A stretch of 64,000 bases of DNA from Anaerolineales bacterium (GTDB lineage: Bacteria > Chloroflexota > Anaerolineae > JAAEKA01). The notes under the pieces are model-generated. The model was not told where the DNA came from and did not search any database. It worked only from the letters and a program-made list of their open reading frames with translations. The DNA lies in the NCBI GenBank assembly GCA_020634615.1, contig JACKBI010000009.1, positions 62,001 to 126,000 on the forward strand. Reading direction: 5' to 3'. This document shows positions 42,668-52,499 of this stretch, piece after piece (position 1 is the stretch's first letter; each line of letters begins with the position of its first letter). Both the position numbers and the translations under genes were made by a program.

Positions 42668-43927
42668 ATGACCCAAACACTGACTGCATCTCCGCCTGAA
42701 GCGCGCCGGCTGCCGCTGCGCTTTCTCGGCGGTGTCCTCCTTGCCCTCGGGCTGGCCATCATGGCGTTTGTGCTGCTCATGCGCCCGCCCAGCGAAGAGA
42801 TCCGCGCCATGGCGCTCTTCCTGTCGATCACGGCGCTGGTCTCGGTGGCCGCCGGCTACGGCGCCTATCGCCTGGGATGGATCAGCCGCTCGCCGCGGCT
42901 GGTCTGGTCGCTGCTGGCCGGCTACATCCTGGCGACCCTGCTGACGTTTCTCAACGTCGGCTTTTCGGCGCGATTGATGTTCGCCAGTCCGCATGACCTG
43001 ACGCTGGCGGCCGTGCTATTGCTCTTCGCTGGCGGCATCGCGGTCGCGCTGGGGTACTTCATCTCCTCCACCCTGACGGAGCGCATCGGGCGGGTGGCAT
43101 CGGCGGCCGCGGCCGTGGCCGAAGGTGACCTGAGTGTCAGGATTCCGGTATCCGGCAACGACGAGATTGCCGATCTGTCGCGGGCCTTCAACGAGATGGC
43201 CGGCCGGCTCCAGGAGGCGGACCGCAAGCAGCGCGAGCTGGAGCAGCTACGCCGTGACCTCGTCGCCTGGGCCGGTCACGATCTGCGCACGCCGCTGGCC
43301 TCGACGCGGGTGATGATCGACGCGCTGGCCGACGGGCTGGTGGACGATCCGGCGACCGCCAGCCGCTACCTCCAGACCTCGCAGCGTGATATCAAGACTC
43401 TCTCGCTGCTGATCGATGACCTGTTCAACCTGGCGCAGATGGACGCCGGCGGGCTGAAGCTGGAGCGCCGCCCGACCGCGATTTCCGACCTGATCTCCGA
43501 CACACTGGAGTCGTTCGCGGCATTGGCGGCCCAGCGGGATGTAACTCTTGGCGGTCAGGTCGAGACCGGTATTGATCCGGTCCTGGGTGACGGGCAACAG
43601 ATCGCGCGCGTGTTGTCCAACCTCGTCAGCAATGCCCTGCGGCATACGCCGTCCGGCGGTGAGGTGCAGGTGTCGGCGACTCGCGCCGGCCAGTGGGTCA
43701 CCGTTCAGGTGGCCGACAGCGGCGAAGGGATTGCGGCCGTCGATCTGCCGCATGTCTTCGACCGCTTCTACCGCGGCGAGAAATCGCGCAGCCGCGCTAC
43801 CGGCGGCTCCGGTCTGGGTCTCGCCATTGCACACAGCATCGTCGAGGCGCACGGTGGGCGCATTTGGGTGGAGAGTGAGCAGGGCCATGGCGCCTGCTTC
43901 TTCTTTACCCTGCCCGCCAGCGCCTGA
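42668..43927 (+). CDS. OmpR-partner sensor histidine kinase
   Basis: 419 aa. Several N-terminal hydrophobic segments (about residues 15-140), a HAMP-like linker (ERIGRVASAAAAVAEGDLSV), a HisKA domain with H204 in WAGHDLRTPLAS, and a HATPase with LSNLVSNALRHTPSGGEV, VADSGEGI and GGSGLGLAIAHSIVEAHGGR. Membrane-bound sensor of the response regulator above it; the signal is unknown. Confidence 0.93.
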   Translation: MTQTLTASPPEARRLPLRFLGGVLLALGLAIMAFVLLMRPPSEEIRAMALFLSITALVSVAAGYGAYRLGWISRSPRLVWSLLAGYILATLLTFLNVGFSARLMFASPHDLTLAAVLLLFAGGIAVALGYFISSTLTERIGRVASAAAAVAEGDLSVRIPVSGNDEIADLSRAFNEMAGRLQEADRKQRELEQLRRDLVAWAGHDLRTPLASTRVMIDALADGLVDDPATASRYLQTSQRDIKTLSLLIDDLFNLAQMDAGGLKLERRPTAISDLISDTLESFAALAAQRDVTLGGQVETGIDPVLGDGQQIARVLSNLVSNALRHTPSGGEVQVSATRAGQWVTVQVADSGEGIAAVDLPHVFDRFYRGEKSRSRATGGSGLGLAIAHSIVEAHGGRIWVESEQGHGACFFFTLPASA

Positions 43928-44023
43928 TATCCTGAGCCGGACCCCGCCGAGCCCACTCTGGCCGGTCTGTGCGAAGTCTCCCGGAGAGGTAGACCGAGCC
44001 AGGAAACTACGAAAGCAGCCTCA

Positions 44024-44737
44024 ATGAAAATCATTATCTTCTCCGACTTGCACGCCAACTGGGAGGCGCTGTCAGCGCTGCAGCGCGTCGAAAGCCAGCC
44101 GGATGCCGTGCTGTTCATGGGCGATATTGTCAACTTCGGCCCGGATCCCAAGCGCTGTCTGGACTGGGTACGCGCCAACGCAACCGCGGTGGTGCGCGGC
44201 AACCATGACCACGGCGTTGCCTTCGGGGGCGAACTGGGCGTCAATCCGGGATTGCTGGTCGAGTATCGCGCTATGCGTGACTTCACCCAGACCGTGTTGC
44301 CTGCCGAAGACCGCGCCTGGCTGGGCGATCTACCGCTGAACCACAACGTCGAGCTAGACGGCGCGCGCTTTCATCTCGTCCACGCGATGCCCAGCGATCC
44401 GTTGGCGCGGCGGCTGTCGCTGGTCAGCGCGCGCCAGGAAGAGTTGGAAGCGGAAGTGGCACAGCTTTCACCGCGGCCCGACGTGCTGTTGGTGGGGCAC
44501 ACCCATCTGCCCGGCATGCGCAAGGTCGGCGAGACGATCATCGTCAACCCCGGCAGCCTGGGCCAGCCGCGCAACGGCATCCCCGACGCGACCTACGCTG
44601 TCTGGCGCGATGGCGACCTGCAGATCCACCACCTGCACTACGACCACGACGCGACCCAGCGCAAGCTGATGATGCTGCCCGTGGACCCGGACGTGGTGGA
44701 CCGGCTACAGGAGATATTGGAGACGGGCAGCGCTTGA
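44024..44737 (+). CDS. YfcE/MPE-type metallophosphoesterase
   Basis: 237 aa. Calcineurin-like metal-site motifs: IFSDLHANWEAL, GDIVNFGPDPKRCLDWVR, GNHDHGVAFG, HLVHAMP and VGHTHLPGM. It should hydrolyse a phosphodiester or phosphomonoester, substrate unknown. It ends just before the promoter of the toxin-antitoxin operon. Confidence 0.9.
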   Translation: MKIIIFSDLHANWEALSALQRVESQPDAVLFMGDIVNFGPDPKRCLDWVRANATAVVRGNHDHGVAFGGELGVNPGLLVEYRAMRDFTQTVLPAEDRAWLGDLPLNHNVELDGARFHLVHAMPSDPLARRLSLVSARQEELEAEVAQLSPRPDVLLVGHTHLPGMRKVGETIIVNPGSLGQPRNGIPDATYAVWRDGDLQIHHLHYDHDATQRKLMMLPVDPDVVDRLQEILETGSA

Positions 44738-44743
44738 GCGGGA

Positions 44744-44772
44744 TTGACAGCTCTCCGGAACTTGCGTAGAAT
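44744..44772 (+). promoter_or_regulatory. Promoter of the toxin-antitoxin operon, leaderless geometry
   Basis: TTGACA (44744-44749), 17 bp, TAGAAT (44767-44772). Transcription should start about 7 bp later, at the ATG itself (44779). Confidence 0.7.
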
Positions 44773-44778
44773 GGAAGC

Positions 44779-45294
44779 ATGATGCAACAAGATGCTTCAC
44801 TTGACACCTCGTTCTGGAACATCGCTGCTCAGATTGGGGTGGTTCCTTATCTTTTCAGTTTCTTCAAGATTCATTTCTGTGAGGCAGTGGAACGTGAGAT
44901 TGTTACGACCGATCCTAACGAAACACCCTTGGTCTTCCCACAAGCAATGCTGTTCACGGTCTTCAAAGAAGATGGTCGGTTGCATCAGACTGAACCAAAC
45001 ACCCCGGAACCAAAGTTTGGAGTTGGTGAAGCACATGCGATCTCATTAGCTCGTGAGCGATCATGGATACTCTTGATCAACGATTATCGACCGCTCCGGT
45101 TTGCCCAAACTTTAGGAGTTCGATGCGTGTCAGTACCCGGTTTCTGCGTCTTACTTTACGCTACGCAAAGAATCACGTTAGCTGCTGCGCGAGGCTATCT
45201 GCGACGACTGGCAACTACGACCAGTCCGCGATTGATCCGGCAAGCGGAGGCGTCGGTTGACCAGATTGCAATAGAGCGAGGTGAACTGCTATGA
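44779..45294 (+). CDS. PIN-like (DUF3368-type) toxin
   Basis: 171 aa. PIN-type acidic residues can be followed in LDTSFWNIAA, FGVGEAHAISLARER and LLINDYRPLRFAQTLGV, ending as these short nucleases do. A metal-dependent RNase toxin is likely. First gene of the pair; the antitoxin begins in its last codon (ATGA). The start at 44779 is backed by the promoter position, with no SD motif visible. Base composition is lower in GC than its neighbours, consistent with horizontal transfer. Confidence 0.75.
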   Translation: MMQQDASLDTSFWNIAAQIGVVPYLFSFFKIHFCEAVEREIVTTDPNETPLVFPQAMLFTVFKEDGRLHQTEPNTPEPKFGVGEAHAISLARERSWILLINDYRPLRFAQTLGVRCVSVPGFCVLLYATQRITLAAARGYLRRLATTTSPRLIRQAEASVDQIAIERGELL

Positions 45295-45665
45295 CTGTAA
45301 GAATGGTTACTAAATCTGTGCGCTTTCTTCCAGAAGAGTCTGAGGAACTGGCAAACTTGAGCAAAGCAAGCTCCCTTTCGGAATCTGCCCTGATGAAGGA
45401 ATTGATTCTAGAGGGTATTCGACTTAAGAAGCTTGAGCTTGCCATCCATGCGTACATGGAACGAAAGACCGACCTGCGAGGCGGCGCGGTAATGGCCGGG
45501 ATCTCTTTCAATCGTTTTCTGCGAGAGATACAGGCGCGCAACATCGTTGTTTTGGAGAACGAGGATTTTCTCGGCGAGCTAGCCTTTCTTGCAGAAACAT
45601 TTGACAGCCAATCCTTGCGCGCGGCGGTAGAACGCGTCCGCACCAGCGACCAGGAAGATCGATGA
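45291..45665 (+). CDS. UPF0175-like antitoxin
   Basis: 124 aa. N-terminal ribbon-helix-helix-like segment (VRMVTKSVRFLPEESEELAN) followed by a helical region LRGGAVMAGISFNRFLREIQ, the UPF0175-type core. It overlaps the toxin by 4 bp and probably binds DNA and the PIN partner. Toxin-first order is the reverse of many pairs. Confidence 0.75.
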   Translation: MTVRMVTKSVRFLPEESEELANLSKASSLSESALMKELILEGIRLKKLELAIHAYMERKTDLRGGAVMAGISFNRFLREIQARNIVVLENEDFLGELAFLAETFDSQSLRAAVERVRTSDQEDR

Positions 45666-45713
45666 CGCAACACCTCATCCTTTTCGAGTAACATAGAGGC
45701 GCCCCATCGGATT

Positions 45714-46790
45714 TCAGACAAGATCGCCATTGCGCTTGGCTTGAACCAGGTTCCGTCGCACCACCTCGGCGATCGTCAACCCGTGGCGTTCACTGAGCTG
45801 GTCGTCGATCATCTGGAGTTGTTTGCGCGGATTGAAGAACGCCTCGGCCCAGCCGTAGCCGGCGCAGGCGGTGTCGGCGATATAGTTGCCGTCGGCGTCG
45901 GTTCCCCACCACTCGCGGTATTGTTCCTCCAGATCGGGGCGGATGTGGAAGCCCGGCTGCGGGTAGTGCGCCGAGTAGTAGTAGTCGGGCGGCAACGCGT
46001 TGAGCAGCGTCTCGAAGACGTGGACACGGATGCGGAAGCGCGTCGGGGCGTACAGCGCCAGGCGCGCCAGCCCGCGCAACGTTGCGAAAGGCGCCACGAT
46101 CTCGATCTGGTCGATGTTGTCGAAGCGGCGGCCGACATGGCCCAGCACGCCCAGCATCACGATGCCGCTGGCGATGCTGTCGCCCACGATGGCCAGCCGC
46201 TTGCCTTCCCGCTGGCGCGGCGAGATGTCCTGATCCTTGAGAATCGTTGTCTCGACCCGGCGATGGTAGCGCGGCACGCTGGGGTCGAACACGTGATGCG
46301 AGTCGAGGATTGCCTCGTCGCAGTAATAGCCGGCGATGCCGTACAGCGCCTCGGCCATCTGGAACTTGGCGCCCTCGCGCAGCACCGGCAGGACTACCAC
46401 TTCGTCCTGGGAACCGGCGGCGACGGCAGCCCGGAAGGGCGGCGACGACATCGCGTCTCGGATGGCCGATCCCACCAGATTGGTTCGCGGCGCGCCCAGG
46501 ATGATCTGACCCGGCAACGCCAGTTGCGCCGGCGCGGGAGAAGGCATCGGCAAGTCCAGCAGTTCGAACAAGTGCGACTGCACCGGCATCTGGTGCAGAT
46601 ACATGAATCCGGCCGTGGCGGGGCTATGGGTGAGCACCAGATCCAGTTGCTGGCCGCTCTGCAGTGATAACCGCCCGCTGCGGCAGACGGTGTCGCCTGT
46701 CTCGATGTTGGCGGGGCAATCGTCCAGCGTTAGCTCGCCCAGAATGCGTCCGTGGGCGTCGTCGGCATAATCGATGGGGTGGGTAAACAT
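45714..46790 (-). CDS. Phosphoribosyltransferase-like protein
   Basis: 358 aa. The middle has EVVVLPVLREGAKFQMAEAL, like the Upp-type opening, and RLAIVGDSIASGIVMLGVLG, which occupies the PRPP-loop position (DDxxTGxT in enzymes, here GDSIASGI). The N-terminal 120 residues and the C-terminal 80 (LPPDYYYSAHYPQPGFHIRP...) do not match a family I recognise. RBS GAGG. Third gene of the minus-strand operon led by the BTAD-nSTAND-WD40 protein. The substrate is unknown. Confidence 0.65.
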   Translation of the reverse strand: MFTHPIDYADDAHGRILGELTLDDCPANIETGDTVCRSGRLSLQSGQQLDLVLTHSPATAGFMYLHQMPVQSHLFELLDLPMPSPAPAQLALPGQIILGAPRTNLVGSAIRDAMSSPPFRAAVAAGSQDEVVVLPVLREGAKFQMAEALYGIAGYYCDEAILDSHHVFDPSVPRYHRRVETTILKDQDISPRQREGKRLAIVGDSIASGIVMLGVLGHVGRRFDNIDQIEIVAPFATLRGLARLALYAPTRFRIRVHVFETLLNALPPDYYYSAHYPQPGFHIRPDLEEQYREWWGTDADGNYIADTACAGYGWAEAFFNPRKQLQMIDDQLSERHGLTIAEVVRRNLVQAKRNGDLV

Positions 46791-46829
46791 AGAGTCCTCA
46801 TCACCGTTCGCTTCAAAAGTGGTTGTCTT

Positions 46830-47477
46830 TTATGTTGTAGGTTCCAGCAGCAGCGCCTGCGCGGCCGGCCCGCCGTCGCGCTGGAGCATGCGCAGCAGCG
46901 CCTCCAACTCGACTGCGGTATGTTTCGTGGCTGCGGCCATGGCATACGGGAAGAGCGGGCCGCGGCCCGGATGGTCCAGGTTCATGGATTCGTGGTCGTC
47001 GGGCGGCGTCAAATGGCGGGCGTGCCAGCCGCCATAGACCGGAACGCGGCACGCCAGAAAGTGAACCACACTGGCATTGCCCGAAAAGAGGCCGGTCACC
47101 CCCAGTGGATTCGGGCAAATGTCGATCTGTTCGGGAGTCGTCCGCTCGAAGCCGCCATGCTGCGCCACCCACAGCGCCGTCCAGTTGGAATGTGCGTAAA
47201 AATCCTGGCGCGCGTGCGTGAGCCGGCCAAAGGCATCCAGCGCGCCTGCCCGGTCACCGCGCGTCAGCAACAATCTGACTGCCAGCCGGCGTTGCTGGCT
47301 GATGTAGGCCTGGGCGTCACGCAACGCGCCGCCGTCAAAATGATACTCAGGATGCAGCACCAGCGCTTGCAAGCGGTCCTGGCTGAGATTGGCACGGATG
47401 ATGCGGCGGAAGTCGGATTTGCTGAAGCGGTCACCGATGGCCGCGCGCATGATCTGAACGTGGTATCTGGCCTGCAT
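46830..47477 (-). CDS. HET-C-like domain protein
   Basis: 215 aa without signal peptide. FGRLTHARQDFYAHSNWTAL is the HET-C / zinc-phospholipase-like core (LxHxxQDFxAHSNW), with more His residues upstream (LHPEYHFDGGA). Bacterial members are predicted metal-dependent lipid hydrolases; activity here is not shown. It is 18 bp downstream of the WD40 regulator, 39 bp upstream of the PRTase-like gene. Confidence 0.7.
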   Translation of the reverse strand: MQARYHVQIMRAAIGDRFSKSDFRRIIRANLSQDRLQALVLHPEYHFDGGALRDAQAYISQQRRLAVRLLLTRGDRAGALDAFGRLTHARQDFYAHSNWTALWVAQHGGFERTTPEQIDICPNPLGVTGLFSGNASVVHFLACRVPVYGGWHARHLTPPDDHESMNLDHPGRGPLFPYAMAAATKHTAVELEALLRMLQRDGGPAAQALLLEPTT

Positions 47478-47495
47478 GATGGTAAGTATCGCCGC

Positions 47496-50400
47496 CTAAC
47501 GTTCGGAGCAGGTCGCCTGATAGGGGAGGTCGCCCATGTAATGCTGCCACTCTTCCTCGGTGAGATCGCGGTTGGCGATACGGCATGCACGATCTTCCCA
47601 CTTTTGGGCGATCACCGGTCCCAGCTGCCACAAGGAAATGGTGCCCGTATTGGCGAAGTTCGCAATTGCGACCTCGCTGCCATCAGGGCTGAGGGCAAAT
47701 CGCTCGGTTTCCATGTCGCCGTGCAGCGGCGGCGCCAGCGGCTCACGGGTCGCCACATCCCACACTATGATGGCGCCACTGCCGTCGGACGACACCAGCG
47801 TCTGGCCGTTGTCAGCCGGGTTGAATGCGACAAACCAAACACCGGCTTCGTGCCCCGTCAACGGTTCGCCCAGCGGTTGCATTGTTTCAACATCCCAGAG
47901 CCGCACGGTTTCGTCGATGCTGCCGGTCGCCACAGTCTTGCCATCGGGACTGAACGCCAGGGTCGTAACCCAGGCAGCATGGCCGGTTGGCACCATGCCA
48001 AGCGGTTCGCCGGTCGCTGCATCCCAGAAGCGCAGGGTTGCGTCTGCTCCGGTGCTGGCCAGCAGCTTGCCGTCAGGCGAGAAGGCGACGGCCATGGTCC
48101 AGCCCTCATGGCCCGTCAACGGCTGACCCCTGGGCTCCATGCTGGCAACATCCCACAGATTGATAATCCCATCGAATCCAACCGATGCCAGCGTTTGTCC
48201 ATCCGGGCTGAAGGCAAAGTTGAGAATGGCGTCGTCGTGGGCTTTGATAGCCGGTGCAAGCTGCTGGCCGGTATTGGCATCCCAGAAGACCGTATCACCA
48301 CCAGCGCTGCCCGACACCAGTAGCTTGCCATCGGGCGAGTAGTTGACGGCGATAACCGAGTTTGCATGACCTTTCATGGGCTCGCCAACGGGCTTGCCAG
48401 TCACGAGATCCCAGCGCCGCACCGATCCATCGAAACTGCCTGATGCCAGCGTATGGCCATCTGGGCTGAAATCCAGCGCCCGCACGGTGTTTTCATGCCC
48501 CATCAGTTGGCGGAACAAATTCATGTCCCAAACCAGGATGGTGCCGTCGGCATCGCCGGAGATCAGCCGCTGGCCGTCAGGTGTAAATCGCAAGACCCGT
48601 ACCCAGTTGCCGTGACCCATATCCGGAACGGCGAGCCGCGTGCCGGTAGCCACATCCCACAGGAATATCTTGCCGTCGGTGCCACCAGTAGCCAGAATCT
48701 TGCCATCCGGGGAGAAGGCGACCGCCAACGCGCGTCCCTCGTGTCCTTCCAACGGCGGATGCAACGGTTGGCCCGTCTTGAGGTCCCACAATATCACTTG
48801 GCTATCGAACGACGCCGAGGCAAGCAGGCTGCCATCGGGGCTGAACTGCATTTGATGAATGAAGGCGGAATGTCCGAGCAACGGAGGCGACACCTCTTCG
48901 CCAGTCGCGAGATCCTGGACGATTATCCCGGTATCCAGCTTGCCAGCCACCTCGTTGCCGGCCAGACTGATCGCCATTCCCTTGCGGCTGGTCAACGGCA
49001 GCAGCCCATCCGTCACTTCCTGCTGTGTGGTCAGATCCCAAAGCCGGCTGGTGCCATCGTCAGAAATGCTGCGCAGCGTCTGCCCATCCTCGCTGAACGC
49101 CAGGGCATTGACAGGCTGGGTGTGTCCGACCATCTCGCCCAGCGAGGTTCCCGATGCGACATCCCAGAGATGCACGATACCCGTGGAATCACCGGAGGCC
49201 AACACGTGGTCATCCGGACTGAAGGCCAACGAGATAGTATTGACGCCCGGCTCACCGGGCAGTTCCGCAAGCGTGCGCTCCTCCGTCAGATCCCAAAGCG
49301 TTATCGCGCCATCATCCGTACCTGAAGCCATGATCTGGCCGTCGCTGCTGAGAACCATCGCGAAGACAGCAGCTTTATGGCCGTACAGGTGCGTTTCAAT
49401 CAGCGGACTCACGTTGAGGTTCAGCAACAGATCGTGTCTGTCCTCGGGCGTACTGCGACGCAGCGCTTCATCGTTGAGCAGCATGGCCAGGTCCAACTGG
49501 GTGTCGGTCAGATTGATGGCCTGTGCTGCAAGTTGGCGAGACAGCGCGTGTTCCGCCTGCTGGGAAGCCACTCGTTGCAAGCTCCAGGCCGCCAGGCCGC
49601 CTAAGAGCGCCAGCACCGTCACCACTGCCAGCCCAGCGACCAGCCAGCGCAGACGGCGGTTGGAACGCGCCTCAAATTCGAAGCGCTGGTGTTCCAACTC
49701 AGTCAAGGTCTGTGCCTGCTGGAGCTCGCGCTCCTGGCGCGCGTTCTTCTCCGCCTGTTCCTGATCTCGCTGCGTCTGGCTGGCTGCGACGAATTCGGCC
49801 ACATCAGGACCGGACTCACTGGGCTTGTTTGTTGTCCAATCCAGCGCTTCAGCCAGCGGTGCGCCGCGCAATAACGCACCCGGGTCGCGCCCGGTTCTCA
49901 CCCACTGCGCGGCAGCCAGGCGGGTACGCTGGTGCCAAAGATAGAACGCACGGTCCGTGTCGATCCAATCGCGCAACAGACCCCAGCGTTGAATCAGTGC
50001 CTCATGGGCGATCTCGGCCACCTCCTGACCGCTCGAATCGCGGTCGGTAACCACCAGTCGGGCGTCGGCCAGTCGTTGCACCGTGGCCCAGTCTGCGGCG
50101 CTGAGATGCCCTCGTGTGATTGGCCGGCGCGTGTCTTCCCTGTCCACGCCGGGGCGTACCATCTGTGTCAACACTCTGCGGACCGCCTGTTTGTCCTCGT
50201 CCGCGAGCGTCGCGTAGAGGTCGTCGGCATAGCGGGTCAGAGCGCCTTCGACCCCGCCGATAGCGTCGTAATCCTGGTGGGTAAGCTGCCGGTTTCGCTG
50301 GTGGTCCCAGAGCTGCATCAGGCAGAATTGAAGCAACGGCAGCCGCCCGGCTTCGCCGCCAACGTCGCCCAGCAGCCGGGCCACCAGGCCATCCTGGAAC

Positions 50401-51944
50401 TCCACGCCCTGTGCGCGGGCCGGCTGCACGATAGCCGTTTCGAGTTCTGCGTCATTCATGGGGCCGAGGATGACCGTGCTTCCCTGGAGCGCATCCGCCA
50501 TGGGACGATGTGACAGCAACTGCCCCATGAAGTCCGCCCGAAGGGTAACCAGCACGCGCAACCAGTCTGCCGGTTCTGTCGAGTTGCCATTTGCCGACAG
50601 GACATCCAGAAACGCGGCTTGTTCCGCCGCATCCTGACAGAGGGTGAATAGCTCTTCGAACTGATCGCAGACGATAAGGACCCGCCGGCTGCCAATGAGC
50701 AATGTTTGCTCGAACAGGGCGCGTAGTGACACCCGTCCCTTGCGCAGTTCCTCGCTCAGCTCATCACAGCATGGCAACTCAGATACGGTGACCGGTCCGG
50801 CGGTGGACAGCGCCTGGGCCAGTCCGGCTTCCAGTGATCGCAGGGGAGACGGGCCGGGCCGCACCTGGCAGATCAACCAGGGTGGTTGCACGTCGGTTGC
50901 CGCGCCACCCGACGAGGCGCGATGCGAGTCCTCGATGAGCTGGTGGAGCAGTCCGGCGTGGATCAACGACGTCTTGCCGCTGCCGGAAGGCCCGACCACA
51001 CCTACCGTTGCGCTGCGGTTCAATACATCAACCAGATACGACGAAATGACGTCGCGTCCATAATAGTCGGCGGCGTCACCGACCAGAAACGGCTTGAGCC
51101 CCTTGTATGGATTTTCCAGCAGGTTGGCAGCCATGGCGACCTGGCGGTTCAGCCCGCCGGCCTGGAGCTCCTCGTAGAGCGCGGTTGTCTCCTCATCCGG
51201 TTCGACGCCCAGCTCGCTTCGCAGGATCTGGCGGCAGGCTTCGTATTGCGCCAGCGCCGCCGGACGTTGCCCCGCGGCTGCCAGCACGGTCATCAGTTGC
51301 CGATAGGCCGCCTCGCGCAGGTTGTCGATGTCGATTTGCTGGCGGGCGTAGCGCTCTGCGTTGCGAAGGTCGCCAGCGACAATGTGGTGGTGGGTGAGGG
51401 TATTCAGTGCCAGCAGCGCCTGCTGCTCGTAATGTTGCGCTCGCTGCGTTTGCCACGCATCAAATTCTGGCGCGTCCGGCAGTGACATGCCGGCCAGAAA
51501 GGGACCGCGATACAGCTCGGCTGCCTGGCGCAGGCGTTCGATGCACGCGGCGCAATGAGCCATCGACCGATGTTGGTGGGCTGCCGCGGTGGTCAACAGC
51601 CGATCGAACTCAAGCACATCGATGAAGGCTAACTCCGGATCTGCGGTGAAAGACGCTTCATGCCAGTTTGTGGTCAACAGCGGGGTCTGACTGTCAGCCG
51701 AAGTCAGCGGAGCCAGCAGGATGCGCAGGTTGGTCAGCGCCGAACTGAGACTGCGTCGGGCCGAGCGCTCGTTGTAGCCGCCCCAAAAAAGACTGGCCAG
51801 CGATTCGCGCCGGTGCACACGATCCGACTCGGCGGCGAGATATGCCAGCAATGCGCGGCTCTTGTCCGAGCGATACCCCACCAACGACATATCGTCGAGG
51901 TATGTTTGGAATGCGCCCAGCAATTGTAGTCTGAGTTGCGGCAT
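47496..51944 (-). CDS. BTAD-nSTAND-WD40 regulator
   Basis: 1482 aa from ATG 51944 (MPQLRLQLLG; the earlier TTG at 52004 lacks an RBS). Residues 1-290: SARP-type winged helix and BTAD TPR region. About 295-790: nSTAND ATPase with Walker A GPSGSGKTSL (K324), Walker B RVLIVCDQFEELF. One transmembrane helix near 768 (LVAGLAVVTVLALLGGLAAW), flanked by a coiled coil. Then about 13 WD40 repeats (FSPDGQTLASGS..IxLWD) to residue 1460. It should bind a ligand on the propeller and switch DNA binding or an effector. Leads the three-gene operon with the HET-C-like and PRTase-like genes. Confidence 0.92.
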   Translation of the reverse strand: MPQLRLQLLGAFQTYLDDMSLVGYRSDKSRALLAYLAAESDRVHRRESLASLFWGGYNERSARRSLSSALTNLRILLAPLTSADSQTPLLTTNWHEASFTADPELAFIDVLEFDRLLTTAAAHQHRSMAHCAACIERLRQAAELYRGPFLAGMSLPDAPEFDAWQTQRAQHYEQQALLALNTLTHHHIVAGDLRNAERYARQQIDIDNLREAAYRQLMTVLAAAGQRPAALAQYEACRQILRSELGVEPDEETTALYEELQAGGLNRQVAMAANLLENPYKGLKPFLVGDAADYYGRDVISSYLVDVLNRSATVGVVGPSGSGKTSLIHAGLLHQLIEDSHRASSGGAATDVQPPWLICQVRPGPSPLRSLEAGLAQALSTAGPVTVSELPCCDELSEELRKGRVSLRALFEQTLLIGSRRVLIVCDQFEELFTLCQDAAEQAAFLDVLSANGNSTEPADWLRVLVTLRADFMGQLLSHRPMADALQGSTVILGPMNDAELETAIVQPARAQGVEFQDGLVARLLGDVGGEAGRLPLLQFCLMQLWDHQRNRQLTHQDYDAIGGVEGALTRYADDLYATLADEDKQAVRRVLTQMVRPGVDREDTRRPITRGHLSAADWATVQRLADARLVVTDRDSSGQEVAEIAHEALIQRWGLLRDWIDTDRAFYLWHQRTRLAAAQWVRTGRDPGALLRGAPLAEALDWTTNKPSESGPDVAEFVAASQTQRDQEQAEKNARQERELQQAQTLTELEHQRFEFEARSNRRLRWLVAGLAVVTVLALLGGLAAWSLQRVASQQAEHALSRQLAAQAINLTDTQLDLAMLLNDEALRRSTPEDRHDLLLNLNVSPLIETHLYGHKAAVFAMVLSSDGQIMASGTDDGAITLWDLTEERTLAELPGEPGVNTISLAFSPDDHVLASGDSTGIVHLWDVASGTSLGEMVGHTQPVNALAFSEDGQTLRSISDDGTSRLWDLTTQQEVTDGLLPLTSRKGMAISLAGNEVAGKLDTGIIVQDLATGEEVSPPLLGHSAFIHQMQFSPDGSLLASASFDSQVILWDLKTGQPLHPPLEGHEGRALAVAFSPDGKILATGGTDGKIFLWDVATGTRLAVPDMGHGNWVRVLRFTPDGQRLISGDADGTILVWDMNLFRQLMGHENTVRALDFSPDGHTLASGSFDGSVRRWDLVTGKPVGEPMKGHANSVIAVNYSPDGKLLVSGSAGGDTVFWDANTGQQLAPAIKAHDDAILNFAFSPDGQTLASVGFDGIINLWDVASMEPRGQPLTGHEGWTMAVAFSPDGKLLASTGADATLRFWDAATGEPLGMVPTGHAAWVTTLAFSPDGKTVATGSIDETVRLWDVETMQPLGEPLTGHEAGVWFVAFNPADNGQTLVSSDGSGAIIVWDVATREPLAPPLHGDMETERFALSPDGSEVAIANFANTGTISLWQLGPVIAQKWEDRACRIANRDLTEEEWQHYMGDLPYQATCSER

Positions 51945-52414
51945 GTGCTTTGTCCGGCTGTCAAATTGGCACGGGTTCGTGCCTAATTGAGGAAGGTGAG
52001 GCAAGAATTTTTGGATTCATGCAACTTGACCTGACTGACACCCCGATTCGTTGCAGTTTCGTTGCAAGTTCGTGGTAAGGTGGCAGTGATCCGGTTGCTA
52101 GGCGAGTGTCGCCATAGACTTGGAAGCAATAATCGAGGAGCTTCAAAAGACATTTGACCGTTTACGCGCGTGTTTGCGCGTATCCTGCCAAGGATATTAT
52201 GCAATTACGTGGTTGTAACGCCAAATGCGGGCCCTCCATTTGCTGTTGGGAACCGCAACTGCGGAGCACTTGTCTATTGAGCGTCAGCAGCGGCCGCCGC
52301 TTTGCCAAGGGGGAGACTTGGGCAAGAAGGCGATACTAGGCTGCGTAAAGGGGTATTGGCCGCTCTGAGGTTTTTGGGGGGCTGGCGATCTCGCCCCAAC
52401 CGGATCAAAGATAT

Positions 52415-52456
52415 AGACTGCGCTGGGTGCATGGGGGGAGGCACCCAGCGCAGTCT
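52415..52456. terminator. Strong bidirectional terminator after the GH57 gene
   Basis: AGACTGCGCTGGGTGC pairs perfectly with GCACCCAGCGCAGTCT (52441-52456), loop ATGGGGGGAG, followed on the + strand by TGTTTTTG. The 495-bp gap 52005-52499 otherwise shows no gene. Confidence 0.85.
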
Positions 52457-52499
52457 TGTTTTTGCCTTCGATTGCCGCCTCACGCGTGAGACCGCCGAA

